A stretch of DNA of 64,000 bases. It comes from Bradyrhizobium sp. CB2312. Lineage in GTDB: Bacteria; Pseudomonadota; Alphaproteobacteria; Rhizobiales; Xanthobacteraceae. The notes under the pieces were generated by a model. That model ran no database searches and was not told the origin of the DNA. It saw only the letters and a program-made list of their open reading frames with translations. The DNA is taken from positions 2,439,501 through 2,503,500 of the forward strand of contig NZ_CP121668.1 in the NCBI RefSeq assembly GCF_029714425.1, in the 5' to 3' direction. Both the position numbers and the translations under genes were made by a program. Of this stretch, positions 1 through 7,343 are shown in pieces; the stretch's first letter is position 1; each line of letters opens with the position of its first letter.

Positions 1-586
1 CGGAGGCTTCGTCGGCGAGATGGTCGCGGAGCATCATGACGAACAGCGCCCGCGCAAGGTCGGCCGCGACCATCTCCGCTCCAACCCGCCCGGCCTCGAG
101 CTCGTCGCGGATGTCGATCAGCAGGTGCCGAAATCTTTCCAGCAGCGGCTCTCCCGCCGTGCGCAGGACGATCTCGTCGGGAAGGGCCGCGATCAGCGGA
201 TTCTCGTCCGAGGTTTCGAACAGGAAGCGGCCGCACAGGAGTTCGGTCTCGACCTCGGCACCGATCGTTGCGCGCTGCCGGACGCCGTTCCGGAGCTCGG
301 TCGAAATCCGCCCGACAACGCCGCTCGTCTGGCTCCGGACCGCGTGACTGTCGCCGTGCGGCAGCAGGAGGATGTCGCCGGCCTCCAGCCGCTGCGGGCC
401 GAGGCCCGGCCGCTCGACCACGCAAGAGCCGCGCGTCACCATGTGGAATTGCGCCCAACCCTTGCCGTTTGGTGCGTGTAGCGACTCCCAGCTGCCGCCA
501 AACTTGCAGGAATCCTCGATCACGGGACGGATCCTGAACAGCGGCACCATCGCCTTCAACAACTCCGCCGCTTCCGCCTCCGACAT
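1..586 (-). CDS. AraC-type regulator N-terminal cupin domain (partial)
   Basis: The reading frame starts at 586 (ATG, with GGGGAGAGG just upstream) and runs off the left edge, so only about 195 residues are visible. The protein opens MSEAEAAELLKAMVPLF and then has a cupin-like stretch (FHMVTRGSCVVERPG, then LEAGDILLLPHGDSHAV). This is the layout of the sugar/effector-binding half of AraC regulators of the Cupin_6 type. The HTH half should lie outside the window, so DNA binding is inferred. It is divergent from the AhpD-like gene at 694, with about 107 bp between the starts, and may regulate it. Confidence 0.75.
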   Translation of the reverse strand, partial: MSEAEAAELLKAMVPLFRIRPVIEDSCKFGGSWESLHAPNGKGWAQFHMVTRGSCVVERPGLGPQRLEAGDILLLPHGDSHAVRSQTSGVVGRISTELRNGVRQRATIGAEVETELLCGRFLFETSDENPLIAALPDEIVLRTAGEPLLERFRHLLIDIRDELEAGRVGAEMVAADLARALFVMMLRDHLADEAS

Positions 587-693
587 TCCTCTCCCCTTGA
601 TCCGCGCGGACATGAGTCCGAGCCGCCCGGCCATTCCACGGAGCGGCAGAGCGCATCTAACTTACCCTCATCACGACGAGAAGGAAGCATCTC

Positions 694-1032
694 ATGGCCA
701 TGCTCGACTGGAACAACTATCGTCGCCAGATCGTCGCCGGTGTCGGCGAGATCGGCAAGCTGGCGCCCGACACGGTCAAGGGTTACGCAACCCTGAGCGG
801 CGCGGGCGCCAAGACAAATCACCTCGATGCGAAGACGCGCGAGCTGATCGCACTCGCGGTCGCCATCAGCCTGCGTTGTGACGGCTGTATCACCGTTCAC
901 GCGGCCGAGGCGAAAAAGCACGGCGCGAGCGAAGGCGAGATTGCCGAAGCGCTCGGCGCCGCCATCTCGGTCAATGCCGGCGCCGCGCTGGTCTACGCGA
1001 CCCGTGCGCATGAGGCTTTCAAGGAAGCGTGA
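694..1032 (+). CDS. AhpD-like carboxymuconolactone decarboxylase family protein
   Basis: A 112-residue protein of the CMD/AhpD family. The redox motif C62-D-G-C65 followed by H69 is intact, as in the small alkylhydroperoxidase-like proteins that reduce peroxides or act as disulfide relays. The C-terminal helix is rich in Ala and Glu, as usual in this fold. A good ribosome site (GAAGGAAG) precedes the ATG. The gene is divergent from a cupin/AraC-type regulator, a common arrangement in which the regulator controls the small oxidoreductase. The physiological substrate cannot be read from the sequence. Confidence 0.85.
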   Translation: MAMLDWNNYRRQIVAGVGEIGKLAPDTVKGYATLSGAGAKTNHLDAKTRELIALAVAISLRCDGCITVHAAEAKKHGASEGEIAEALGAAISVNAGAALVYATRAHEAFKEA

Positions 1033-1157
1033 GCAAACGCACCGACCTCATTCCTTCTAACACAACCTAACGCGCAATCGTCGCAGCGTCGTGTCAGTGT
1101 CGCGACGTGAGCGCGGCCGTCATTTTCGAAAAAGCACGTTTACCGAGGGGAGAGCCC

Positions 1158-2429
1158 ATGACGTCCAAGACGCCAACCGAATTGTCGCCACGGCCTGCGA
1201 ATGTGTCGCGCCGCGGCTTCGTGGGAGGCCTGTCGGCGGGGATCCTTGGCGCGGTCGCGACCGAGGCAGCCGGCGCCGAAACCCTGGCCGACGTGCCCGA
1301 CCGCGGGCCCGGTGCCGATCTCAGCGCGCACAGTGAGCGCTCCCGTTTCGCAAAACTCGATCGCATTCCCGAGGCCACGCCGGGCAAGCGCAACGTCGAT
1401 CCCGGCGATGCCATCAATTCCAAGACGCCGCACCAGAAGCTGATGGGCAACATCACGCCGACCGACCTGCACTACGAGCGCAGCCATTCCGGCGTGCCCG
1501 ACATCGATCCCGCGCAGCACCGGCTGCTGATTCACGGCATGGTCTCGAAGCCGCTGGTGTTCAGCGTCGAGGACCTGAAGCGGATGCCGTCGGTCACGCG
1601 CGTCGTGTTCATCGAGTGCACCGGCAACGGATGGGAGAATTGGGAAAAGGCCGACCCTGACATCACGGTGCAGAACACGCATGGCCTCGTCAGCACCAAT
1701 GAATGGACCGGCGTGCCGCTGAAATTCCTGATCGACCTCGTCGCCAAGGACAAGGGCTCGAGCTGGATGTTGGCCGAAGGCGGTGATGGCGCGGGCGTCG
1801 ACCGCAGCATTCCGCTCACCGACGAGATCGTGAACGAGGCTTTCGTCGCCTACGGGCAGAACGGCGAGCCGCTGCGGCCCGCGCACGGTTTTCCGATGCG
1901 GCTGGTGATGCCGGGCTTCGAGGGCAACCTCAACATCAAATGGCTGCGCCGCCTCAAGTTCGGCAACGCGCCCTGGATGACGCGCTGGGAGACCGCGCGT
2001 TACACGCAGCTTCTCGCGAACGGCAAGGCGCGGCAGTTTCAGCTGCGGATGGAGACCAACTCGGTCATCACCCAGCCCTCGGGCATGATGCAGATTCAGC
2101 CGGGCTACAACCGCATCTCCGGCCTTGCCTGGAGCGGTCACGGCAAGATCGCCAGGGTCGAGATCTCGACCGACGGCGCGAAGACATGGAAGCCGGCGCA
2201 ATTGAGCCAGCCGGTGCTGTCCAAGGCGCAGGTGCGCTTCCAGATGGATTGGGTGTGGGACGGCAAACCGACGAAAATCGTGAGCCGCTCGACCGACGAG
2301 AAGGGCAACGTGCAGCCGGACCGGCAGTCCTTCATCGCCGCGATGGGGACCAATGCGCTGTTTCACTACAACGCCCAGCAGACCTGGAGCATCGACGAGG
2401 CCGGGAGGGTCCGCAATGTCCTCGCGTAA
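1158..2429 (+). CDS. soxC: SoxC-type molybdenum sulfite/sulfane dehydrogenase subunit
   Basis: A 423-residue molybdopterin oxidoreductase of the sulfite oxidase/SoxC family. The N-terminus has a twin-arginine signal (SRRGFVGG, residues 17-24), so it should be folded in the cytoplasm and exported. The molybdenum-ligating cysteine is in FIECTGNG (C154). The C-terminal third is the Mo-co dimerisation domain. I chose the ATG at 1158 because GAGGGGAGAG precedes it and the Tat motif is then near the N-terminus; an upstream in-frame ATG at 1107 lacks support. It overlaps soxD by 14 nt, so the two are translated together. SoxC with SoxD oxidises sulfane sulfur in the Sox pathway; an isolated pair may instead oxidise sulfite. 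Confidence 0.88.
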   Translation: MTSKTPTELSPRPANVSRRGFVGGLSAGILGAVATEAAGAETLADVPDRGPGADLSAHSERSRFAKLDRIPEATPGKRNVDPGDAINSKTPHQKLMGNITPTDLHYERSHSGVPDIDPAQHRLLIHGMVSKPLVFSVEDLKRMPSVTRVVFIECTGNGWENWEKADPDITVQNTHGLVSTNEWTGVPLKFLIDLVAKDKGSSWMLAEGGDGAGVDRSIPLTDEIVNEAFVAYGQNGEPLRPAHGFPMRLVMPGFEGNLNIKWLRRLKFGNAPWMTRWETARYTQLLANGKARQFQLRMETNSVITQPSGMMQIQPGYNRISGLAWSGHGKIARVEISTDGAKTWKPAQLSQPVLSKAQVRFQMDWVWDGKPTKIVSRSTDEKGNVQPDRQSFIAAMGTNALFHYNAQQTWSIDEAGRVRNVLA

Positions 2430-2964
2430 CAAGCTGGTTTTCGTTGGCATTCTCACCGCCGGTCTGCTCGCGGCTCCCGCATTGGCGTTCGATTTCGGGC
2501 GCCCCGCGACGCCCCAGGAGATCAAGCTGTGGGACATCGATGTCGGCCCCGATGGCAAAGGCCTGCCTGACGGCAGCGGCACCGCGGTCCAGGGCAAGCA
2601 GATTTTCGCCGACAATTGCGCGGCTTGTCATGGCGACAACGGCCAGGGCGGCATCAAGGATCGTCTCGCCGGCGGCCAGGGCACGCTCGCTTCCAACATG
2701 CCGGTCAAGACGGTCGGCAGCTTCTGGCCCTATGCCACGACCTTGTTCGACTACATCCATCGCGCGATGCCCTATCCGACGCCGGGCTCGCTCAGCACCG
2801 ACGAGACTTACGCCGTCACCGCCTACATATTGAGCCTCAACGGCATCGTTCCCGCCGATGGCAAGGTCGACAAGGAGTCTTTGCCGAAGATCAAAATGCC
2901 CAATCGGGACGGCTTCGTTCCGGTGCCGGAATTCGATCCGGCCAAACTGTTCCGCAACAAGTGA
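2416..2964 (+). CDS. soxD: SoxD-like c-type cytochrome (single haem)
   Basis: A 182-residue exported cytochrome c with a signal peptide (residues 1-24, ending PALA) and one haem-binding motif, C68-A-A-C71-H72. It is the expected electron acceptor for the SoxC molybdoenzyme and starts inside the soxC coding region (14-nt overlap). Paracoccus SoxD is a longer diheme protein; here only one CxxCH is present and the protein is about half the size. It could therefore equally be the cytochrome of a SorAB-type sulfite dehydrogenase. No soxXYZAB genes are in view. Confidence 0.82.
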   Translation: MSSRNKLVFVGILTAGLLAAPALAFDFGRPATPQEIKLWDIDVGPDGKGLPDGSGTAVQGKQIFADNCAACHGDNGQGGIKDRLAGGQGTLASNMPVKTVGSFWPYATTLFDYIHRAMPYPTPGSLSTDETYAVTAYILSLNGIVPADGKVDKESLPKIKMPNRDGFVPVPEFDPAKLFRNK

Positions 2965-2971
2965 GCGGCTG

Positions 2972-3442
2972 ATGAGGGTTTCGGCACTGATCAGGATCCT
3001 CGCGCTGATCGCAGCGACATGTTCATGGGAGACGCAAGTCATGGCTGCAGACGGACTCATCACCATCAAGAGCAGTTTCGGGCCCGAAGACACCATGAAG
3101 CGGCTTGAGGCCGAGGTGAAGGCGAAGGGCCTCATTGTATTCGCCCATGTCGATCACGCCGCGGGCGCGGCTGCGGTCGGCCTGCCGCTGCGGCCGACCG
3201 ATCTCATCATCTTCGGCAACGCCAAGGGCGGCACGCCGTTGATGCAGCAGGCCCAAACCATCGGCATCGACCTGCCACTGAAGGCGCTGGTTTGGCAGGA
3301 CGAACAGGGCGCGACCTGGCTGTCTTACAACGATCCCGCCTATGTCGCGGGGCGTCATGGCGTTGGCGAGCCGGCCAAGGCTGCCATCACCGCAATGACC
3401 GGCGCGCTGCATGCAATCGCAACCAAGGCCACGGCACAGTAG
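2972..3442 (+). CDS. DUF302 family periplasmic protein
   Basis: A 156-residue protein with a signal peptide (cleavage near QVMA-ADG, residue 25) followed by a DUF302 domain. Typical features are the start IKSSFGPEDTMKRLEAEVKAKG, then FAHVDHAAGA, the LPLRPTDLIIFGNAKGGTPLM segment and the LPLKALVWQDEQG strand. DUF302 domains often occur beside sulfur and copper redox genes, but their biochemical role is not established. It starts 7 nt after the soxD stop, so it is probably cotranscribed with soxCD. The ATG at 2972 was chosen because it directly precedes the signal peptide. Confidence 0.8.
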   Translation: MRVSALIRILALIAATCSWETQVMAADGLITIKSSFGPEDTMKRLEAEVKAKGLIVFAHVDHAAGAAAVGLPLRPTDLIIFGNAKGGTPLMQQAQTIGIDLPLKALVWQDEQGATWLSYNDPAYVAGRHGVGEPAKAAITAMTGALHAIATKATAQ

Positions 3443-3484
3443 GCGTGATGCCGTGGCCCTCCTAGCGCACAAAAGGAGAGATCC

Positions 3485-3802
3485 ATGAGTGTTACACATG
3501 ACCAACCGGCACCATCCAGCCCGCAAGACGGCAAGCTCGCCCGATGGCTGGTGATCGCGGTGCTGTGCGCGTTGCTCGTCGGCGCCGGCGCGCTCGGCTA
3601 TCTCGGCTGGGTCAGCACGGATACCAAGGTGCCGGAGGCAGGCTATGTCGCGCTGGTGCTCGGCGTCGTGTTCTCGCTGATCGTCGGCGTCGGCCTGATG
3701 GCCTTGGTGTTCTACAGCAGCCGCGCGGGCTATGACGAACCCGCGGTGCTGATCCAGGAGCCGGAAAGCGATCCGGAGGATGGACGCGATCAGTCGCGCT
3801 AG
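3485..3802 (+). CDS. Small two-helix membrane protein of the sox cluster
   Basis: A 105-residue protein of unknown function. It has a polar N-terminus (about 18 residues), a hydrophobic helix (WLVIAVLCALLVGAGALGY, about 21-39), a short loop, a second helix (YVALVLGVVFSLIVGVGLMALVFY, about 54-77) and an acidic tail. A strong ribosome site (AAAGGAGAG) precedes the ATG. It lies 42 bp after the DUF302 gene on the same strand and probably belongs to the same transcript. It might anchor or assemble the periplasmic dehydrogenase; that is inference from position only. Confidence 0.6.
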   Translation: MSVTHDQPAPSSPQDGKLARWLVIAVLCALLVGAGALGYLGWVSTDTKVPEAGYVALVLGVVFSLIVGVGLMALVFYSSRAGYDEPAVLIQEPESDPEDGRDQSR

Positions 3803-3890
3803 CGGCCCGCACGGTCGTGCAGGTCAAAATCGATGATGCCATCATGCCGGTGCTTCGGCCGACGCGTTAGCGGATTGTCCGAAGTATCGC

Positions 3891-3967
3891 AGGATGGGTG
3901 GAGCGCAGCGAAACCCATCGCCGCTGTTGGGAAATGATGGGTTTCGCTTTCGCTCTACCAGCCTACG
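3891..3967. repeat. Palindromic intergenic repeat (GATGGGT / ACCCATC type)
   Basis: The segment contains AGGATGGGTGGAGCGCAGCG and AAACCCATC, a short spacer, then GATGGGTTTCGC and CGCTCTACC, so the two halves are imperfect inverted copies that could fold into a long hairpin. This type of element is dispersed between genes in bradyrhizobia (from memory). It lies downstream of the sox cluster and could act as a transcription or RNA-processing boundary. Confidence 0.6.
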
Positions 3968-4124
3968 GGCTACTGACCTGGTTCATGGAACTGGCTCGTC
4001 GGTGAAGCGCGATCTTGCTCGTACTGTGACCGCTGATGCCGCATGCCCCTATCCCCCGGGTCAACCGGCTGTTGGTCCGTAGCCTGGCGCGTCAGTCGCC
4101 CATAAAAAGTAGTCAAGCAGCAGC

Positions 4125-4138
4125 TTGATCTGAATCAA
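4125..4138. promoter_or_regulatory. FixK/FNR-type box
   Basis: TTGATCTGAATCAA is a perfect TTGA-N6-TCAA dyad. Its centre (4131.5) is 70 bp before the ATG of the small gene at 4202. If the box sits at -41.5, as for class II activation, the transcript would start near 4173. A FixK-like gene lies 1.3 kb away at 5479-6162. Confidence 0.75.
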
Positions 4139-4201
4139 GCGCGCGCATGACAATTGCACCACAACGCGACGCCAAGGGATGGTGACATGTTGGCGTGAGC
4201 G

Positions 4202-4468
4202 ATGAGTCCGACTTGGTACGTCACCTTTGAAATACATCAGCGAGGCATTCTACCGAGGAAGCGGAGCCCGCGCGAGACGAAGACTTTTGCGACCGAGCAA
4301 GAAGCCAAGCTGTTCGCGCGCGCCAAGCGCGATGAGGGATGCGCCGTCTTTGCAGGCACGATCAACCCGCACCTTCCAAGGCGATTAATCCCGTCCTCCG
4401 GCATCAATGCGTGGCTTGCCGACGAACAGGATGGCGCCGCGACTACCGGCACTTCGAACACCGACTAA
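4202..4468 (+). CDS. Hypothetical protein, putative FixK target
   Basis: An 88-residue soluble protein with no domain I recognise. It opens MSPTWYVTFEIHQRG and is rich in basic residues in the first half (PRKRSPRETKTFATEQEAK), which resembles a short beta-alpha domain of the kind annotated only as hypothetical in bradyrhizobia. The ribosome site is weak. The best clue to its role is the perfect TTGA-N6-TCAA box 70 bp upstream, which predicts induction under low oxygen by a FixK/FNR protein. It is monocistronic as far as I can see. Confidence 0.6.
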   Translation: MSPTWYVTFEIHQRGILPRKRSPRETKTFATEQEAKLFARAKRDEGCAVFAGTINPHLPRRLIPSSGINAWLADEQDGAATTGTSNTD

Positions 4469-4630
4469 GCACTTTTCCATGCATAGCGATGGCGCTTAGG
4501 TGTTGCCATTTTGTTACGGGGCAACACTCCCCGCGCGCGTAAACTTCAGGCTGTTCGCAGAGTTTATGCACGCCAGCCTGCATAAGGCTTTGCGTCTGAC
4601 GTAAGAAATTTGAGCAAAGGGGACGAAACG

Positions 4631-5386
4631 ATGAAAAAGCTTTCGATCGCGGCGATCGGCTTCGCGGCGCTGAGCATGGCGGCTCCGGCCTTGGCGGCCG
4701 ATATGGCCGTCAAGGCGCCGCCGCCCGCGCCGGTGGTGGCGGTTTACAACTGGACCGGATTTTACATTGGCGCCAACGGAGGCTGGGGGCAGAGCCACGG
4801 TTGCGTGGATTTCATAACGCCCGCAGGAACCGTCGCAAGCGGTTGCGCCGATCGCTCCGGCGGCCTCGCCGGCGGACAGATCGGGTACCGCTGGCAAACC
4901 AATCAGTTCGTGCTCGGCCTGGAAGCCCAGGGCGATTGGGCCGAGATCAAGAACACGCGCGTCAGCCTGATCGATCCGTTCATCTCGACCACGGGCAAGA
5001 TCGACGGGATCGGGCTGTTCACGGCCCAGCTCGGTTGGGCATGGAACGCCTCGCTGCTCTACGTGAAGGGCGGCGCCGCAGTGACGCGCAATCGCTTTGA
5101 CATCTTCAACAATGTCACCGGCGTCGGCCTCGCTTCGGCAGGCCACACGCGCTGGGGCGGAGCGCTGGGCGTCGGCTGGGAATACGGCTTCACGCCGAAC
5201 TGGACGTTCGGCATCGAGTACGACCACCTCTGGATGGGACGTGACAACACGGCCTTTGCAGGTGTGGTCACGCCCGGCGGGTTCACGCTGACCGGCAGCG
5301 GGGTCAGCCAGGATGTGGACATGGTCACGCTTCGGTTGAACTACCGCTTCGGCGGGTACGGTGCGCCGATCGCGGCGCGCTATTGA
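4631..5386 (+). CDS. Outer-membrane beta-barrel protein (Omp25/RopB-like)
   Basis: A 251-residue outer-membrane protein. The signal peptide spans residues 1-22 (ends PALA) and is followed by the ADMAVKAPP segment typical of rhizobial Omp25/RopB/porin-family proteins. The first beta strand is YNWTGFYIGANGGWG, and the chain alternates aromatic strands with loops (VLGLEAQGDWAEI, WTFGIEYDHLWMG) and ends in an aromatic strand with terminal Tyr. GGGGACG precedes the ATG at 4631. A clear intrinsic terminator follows at 5411, so it is transcribed alone. Function is structural or adhesive in the envelope. Confidence 0.88.
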   Translation: MKKLSIAAIGFAALSMAAPALAADMAVKAPPPAPVVAVYNWTGFYIGANGGWGQSHGCVDFITPAGTVASGCADRSGGLAGGQIGYRWQTNQFVLGLEAQGDWAEIKNTRVSLIDPFISTTGKIDGIGLFTAQLGWAWNASLLYVKGGAAVTRNRFDIFNNVTGVGLASAGHTRWGGALGVGWEYGFTPNWTFGIEYDHLWMGRDNTAFAGVVTPGGFTLTGSGVSQDVDMVTLRLNYRFGGYGAPIAARY

Positions 5387-5410
5387 TCTGAAGTCTTCCC
5401 AGTGAACTCA

Positions 5411-5437
5411 GGCCCCGGCATCGACCGGGGCCTTTTT
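5411..5437 (+). terminator. Intrinsic terminator after the outer-membrane protein gene
   Basis: GGCCCCGG and CCGGGGCC form an 8-bp stem with a six-base loop, followed by TTTTT. It starts 24 bp after the stop codon at 5386. Confidence 0.9.
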
Positions 5438-5478
5438 CATGGGAGGTCGAAGAAGCAGGGATGCCTGTTGCTGCAGAG

Positions 5479-6162
5479 TCAGTTCTGGCGGTCGAGCCCG
5501 GCAAGTTGCTGCCTGTCCACGAGAACGATGTGACGCTGGCTTTTGTCGATGAAACGAAGGATGCCGAGCTCGCGCAGGTGCGACAGAGATCGTGAGATGG
5601 TCTCGATCGTCAGGCCGAGATAGTCGGCTATGTCGCGCCTGGTCATCGGCAGCGCGAGAACGCCTGCGGCGGTGAGCCGCTTGTCCATTTCGATCAGGAA
5701 GGCGGCGACCCGCTCCATCGACGTCTTGCGTCCGAGCAGCAGCACATGATCTTCCGCATGCCCAAGATTCGTAGCCGCCATGCGGAGAAGACTCCTGGTC
5801 AAGGTGCCGTCATTCTCGGCGGCGGCGTCGAGGCTCTCGCGCCTGACGAGATGCACGATCGTGTCGACCATGGCTTCCGTGCTGAAGCGGTGGACATCGC
5901 CGTTCTCCAGCCCGAAGAAGTCGCCGGGAACGTGGAAGGCACCGACGTGGCGACGTCCGCCGGACAGCAGTTTGTAGCTTCGTACCGCGCCCGACTTGAC
6001 TTGGTAGACAAATTCGATCGGCTCTTTCTCGCCGTAGATCTCGCTGCCACGTGTGTAGGTGAACTCGCTCAGGCTGATCGTCGGATTTGAGGCGGAGAGC
6101 ATTCCGAACTCTATGAGCGTATGTGGGCGGGGAAGCGAGGCCGAGGTCTGGTGCATCGGCAT
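5479..6162 (-). CDS. FixK-like Crp/Fnr family transcription regulator
   Basis: A 227-residue Crp/Fnr regulator. Residues about 25-140 form the cyclic-nucleotide-binding-like beta barrel and 173-196 the helix-turn-helix (TRRDIADYLGLTIETISRSL). E187, S190 and R191 in the recognition helix are the E-xx-SR set that reads TTGA half-sites. There is no cysteine anywhere, so it has no Fe-S cluster (unlike FNR) and lacks the redox-sensitive cysteine of B. diazoefficiens FixK2. It should therefore depend on expression level rather than sense oxygen itself. Two matching boxes lie nearby at 4125 and 7103, each before an orphan gene. Confidence 0.88.
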   Translation of the reverse strand: MPMHQTSASLPRPHTLIEFGMLSASNPTISLSEFTYTRGSEIYGEKEPIEFVYQVKSGAVRSYKLLSGGRRHVGAFHVPGDFFGLENGDVHRFSTEAMVDTIVHLVRRESLDAAAENDGTLTRSLLRMAATNLGHAEDHVLLLGRKTSMERVAAFLIEMDKRLTAAGVLALPMTRRDIADYLGLTIETISRSLSHLRELGILRFIDKSQRHIVLVDRQQLAGLDRQN

Positions 6163-6311
6163 TTGTCCAACTCCTCAATCAGGCGACGATCGGATTTGTC
6201 AGCCACGGCGCATGTGACACCGGCCAGTGTCGTGCCGCACGAGTTCCTCGCAAAATTCGAGCTTGTTCTAACGCGGAACTGGTGACTATCGTCATAAGGT
6301 TCATTGTACCA

Positions 6312-6512
6312 ATGGACAGCACGATGCTGCTCTTCGACGGCGCGTCGTCGGTCGACGCGCCGTTCTGCTCGTCGGGCTCGAACGTGACGAGCCTTGCAGG
6401 AAGCCTGGCCGGACAAATCTTTCCAATCACAGCTTCCGCCTTGCAGAGCTTCTCGCCGTGGATGGAGCAGTGGCGATATCGGATCGACGGCGAGAAAAAA
6501 GACCGCAGCTAG
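6312..6512 (+). CDS. Hypothetical small protein
   Basis: A possible 66-residue protein (MDSTMLLFDGASSVDAPFCS at the N-terminus). The frame has mostly G/C third positions like its neighbours (TCG, GTC, GAC, GCG, GGC), which supports coding. No domain is recognised, and the ribosome site is poor. It diverges from the FixK-like gene at 5479-6162, with a 149-bp gap. A longer version of this frame from 6123 would overlap the start of that gene and is less likely. Confidence 0.35.
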   Translation: MDSTMLLFDGASSVDAPFCSSGSNVTSLAGSLAGQIFPITASALQSFSPWMEQWRYRIDGEKKDRS

Positions 6513-6569
6513 CGCAACGTGGGTGCTTGAAGGCTTCCGATGCTTTGGATGCTGGTTTTACCAGCTCAA

Positions 6570-7022
6570 TTACCAGTATCTGTACCCGAACCATCCGAAT
6601 GGCCCCTGCCGAGCCGCCAGGACCATTTGGGGCGGCGTGTGTCGCTTCGACCGCACAGAGGCGTGTTGGGACTTGCGCGATCGCTTGTGACCGACCGCCT
6701 CGCTTGGCGGCGAGTTCGGGCGCGTCATGGCGAGTGCGTTGGCAACCGCCGGAGTTTGGGCCCGGATCATCGGCGGTTCTGCGCGGTCAAGAGGAGCAGT
6801 GGCTTGCGCGACCGGCACCTCGGGGGCCGCTGCGACGATGACCGGCATGCTGGTATCGAGGATCACGCGTTCAGGCAATTTGCGATCCGAGTGAATGCGT
6901 ATCGCCGGCCGGTCTGCGGCGCCCTTCTCGGCGATCGGGGCTTTCGGGAGACAAAAGTCCACAAGGAAGAGGAGGACGAGCAACGCTGCACCGACCTTCC
7001 AGAAGTACGCCAGCAACGACAT
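6570..7022 (-). CDS. Hypothetical single-pass membrane protein, putative FixK target
   Basis: A 150-residue protein with one N-terminal hydrophobic helix (AYFWKVGAALLVLLFLVDFC, about 5-24), a Pro/Ala-rich central linker and a strongly basic tail (KRSRKSQHASVRSKRH) ending in aromatic residues (GWFGYRYW). It is likely anchored in the inner membrane with the tail binding something acidic. I do not recognise the family. GGAG lies 7-8 nt before the start. A perfect TTGA-N6-TCAA box centred 87 bp upstream predicts FixK/FNR-dependent, microaerobic expression. Confidence 0.65.
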   Translation of the reverse strand: MSLLAYFWKVGAALLVLLFLVDFCLPKAPIAEKGAADRPAIRIHSDRKLPERVILDTSMPVIVAAAPEVPVAQATAPLDRAEPPMIRAQTPAVANALAMTRPNSPPSEAVGHKRSRKSQHASVRSKRHTPPQMVLAARQGPFGWFGYRYW

Positions 7023-7102
7023 CTCGCTCGCTCCGTGCCCCCCACAATGGGCCCAGCTTGCGACGACGTTGCGCGATTTTCCAATGCGCTGTGAGAACGG
7101 GC

Positions 7103-7116
7103 TTGATTCAAATCAA
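7103..7116. promoter_or_regulatory. FixK/FNR-type box
   Basis: TTGATTCAAATCAA is a perfect TTGA-N6-TCAA dyad, centred 87 bp before the start codon of the minus-strand gene at 6570-7022. With the box at -41.5, transcription would start near 7068. Confidence 0.75.
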
Positions 7117-7217
7117 GCGCGCGAAGAAATCTCCGATGCGGTTACGAAGTTCCTTCGACAATGCCATCGTGCCAGTGGCTTTGCCGGGCGAAGTAATACG
7201 GCCGGTATGGCACTTTC

Positions 7218-7326
7218 GATGATGCCATTATGCCGGTGTTTTGCCCGACGTGTCAAACGCATTTCGGATAATGCGCAAATCCTTGATATCGCAACCCCTG
7301 TCTACTGTGCATGGGGTTGTTTTCGA
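7218..7326 (+). repeat. Dispersed repeat, copy A
   Basis: This copy starts GATGATGCCATTATGCCGG, continues TGTTTTGCCCGACGTGTCAA and ends CTACTGTGCATGGGGTTGTT. The same pieces, in the same order, occur on the minus strand at 53947-54077, with a longer and diverged centre. Fragments are also found near 3833 and 7157. It has no recognisable transposase and looks like a miniature dispersed element. Confidence 0.7.
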
Positions 7327-7343
7327 AGTTTGGGTTACGAGGG

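Larger units (their letters stand above)
3803..4201. other. Non-coding gap with repeats and a FixK box
   Basis: About 400 bp without a convincing gene. From about 3833 there is a degenerate fragment of the dispersed repeat seen in fuller form at 7218 and 53947. At 3891-3967 there is a palindromic intergenic repeat, and at 4125-4138 a FixK/FNR-type box. Short frames here have no credible start or codon bias. Confidence 0.6.
7023..7343. other. Non-coding gap with FixK box and dispersed repeat
   Basis: About 320 bp between two minus-strand genes. It holds the FixK box at 7103-7116 and a dispersed repeat at 7218-7326. A second, shorter and degenerate copy of the repeat's left end appears at about 7157-7190 (CAATGCCATCGTGCCAGTGG). 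No coding frame here is convincing. Confidence 0.6.

Noticed and set aside
1107..1157. Upstream ATG that would extend soxC by 17 residues
   Set aside because: It would push the twin-arginine motif inward and has no ribosome site, whereas the ATG at 1158 has a good one.
1140..2615. 491-codon minus-strand frame
   Set aside because: Antisense of soxC/soxD with biased composition; the plus-strand products have clear catalytic motifs.
6123..6512. Longer form (129 residues) of the hypothetical gene at 6312
   Set aside because: It would overlap the start of the divergent FixK-like gene and its first half has atypical codon use. I kept only the part from 6312, with low confidence.
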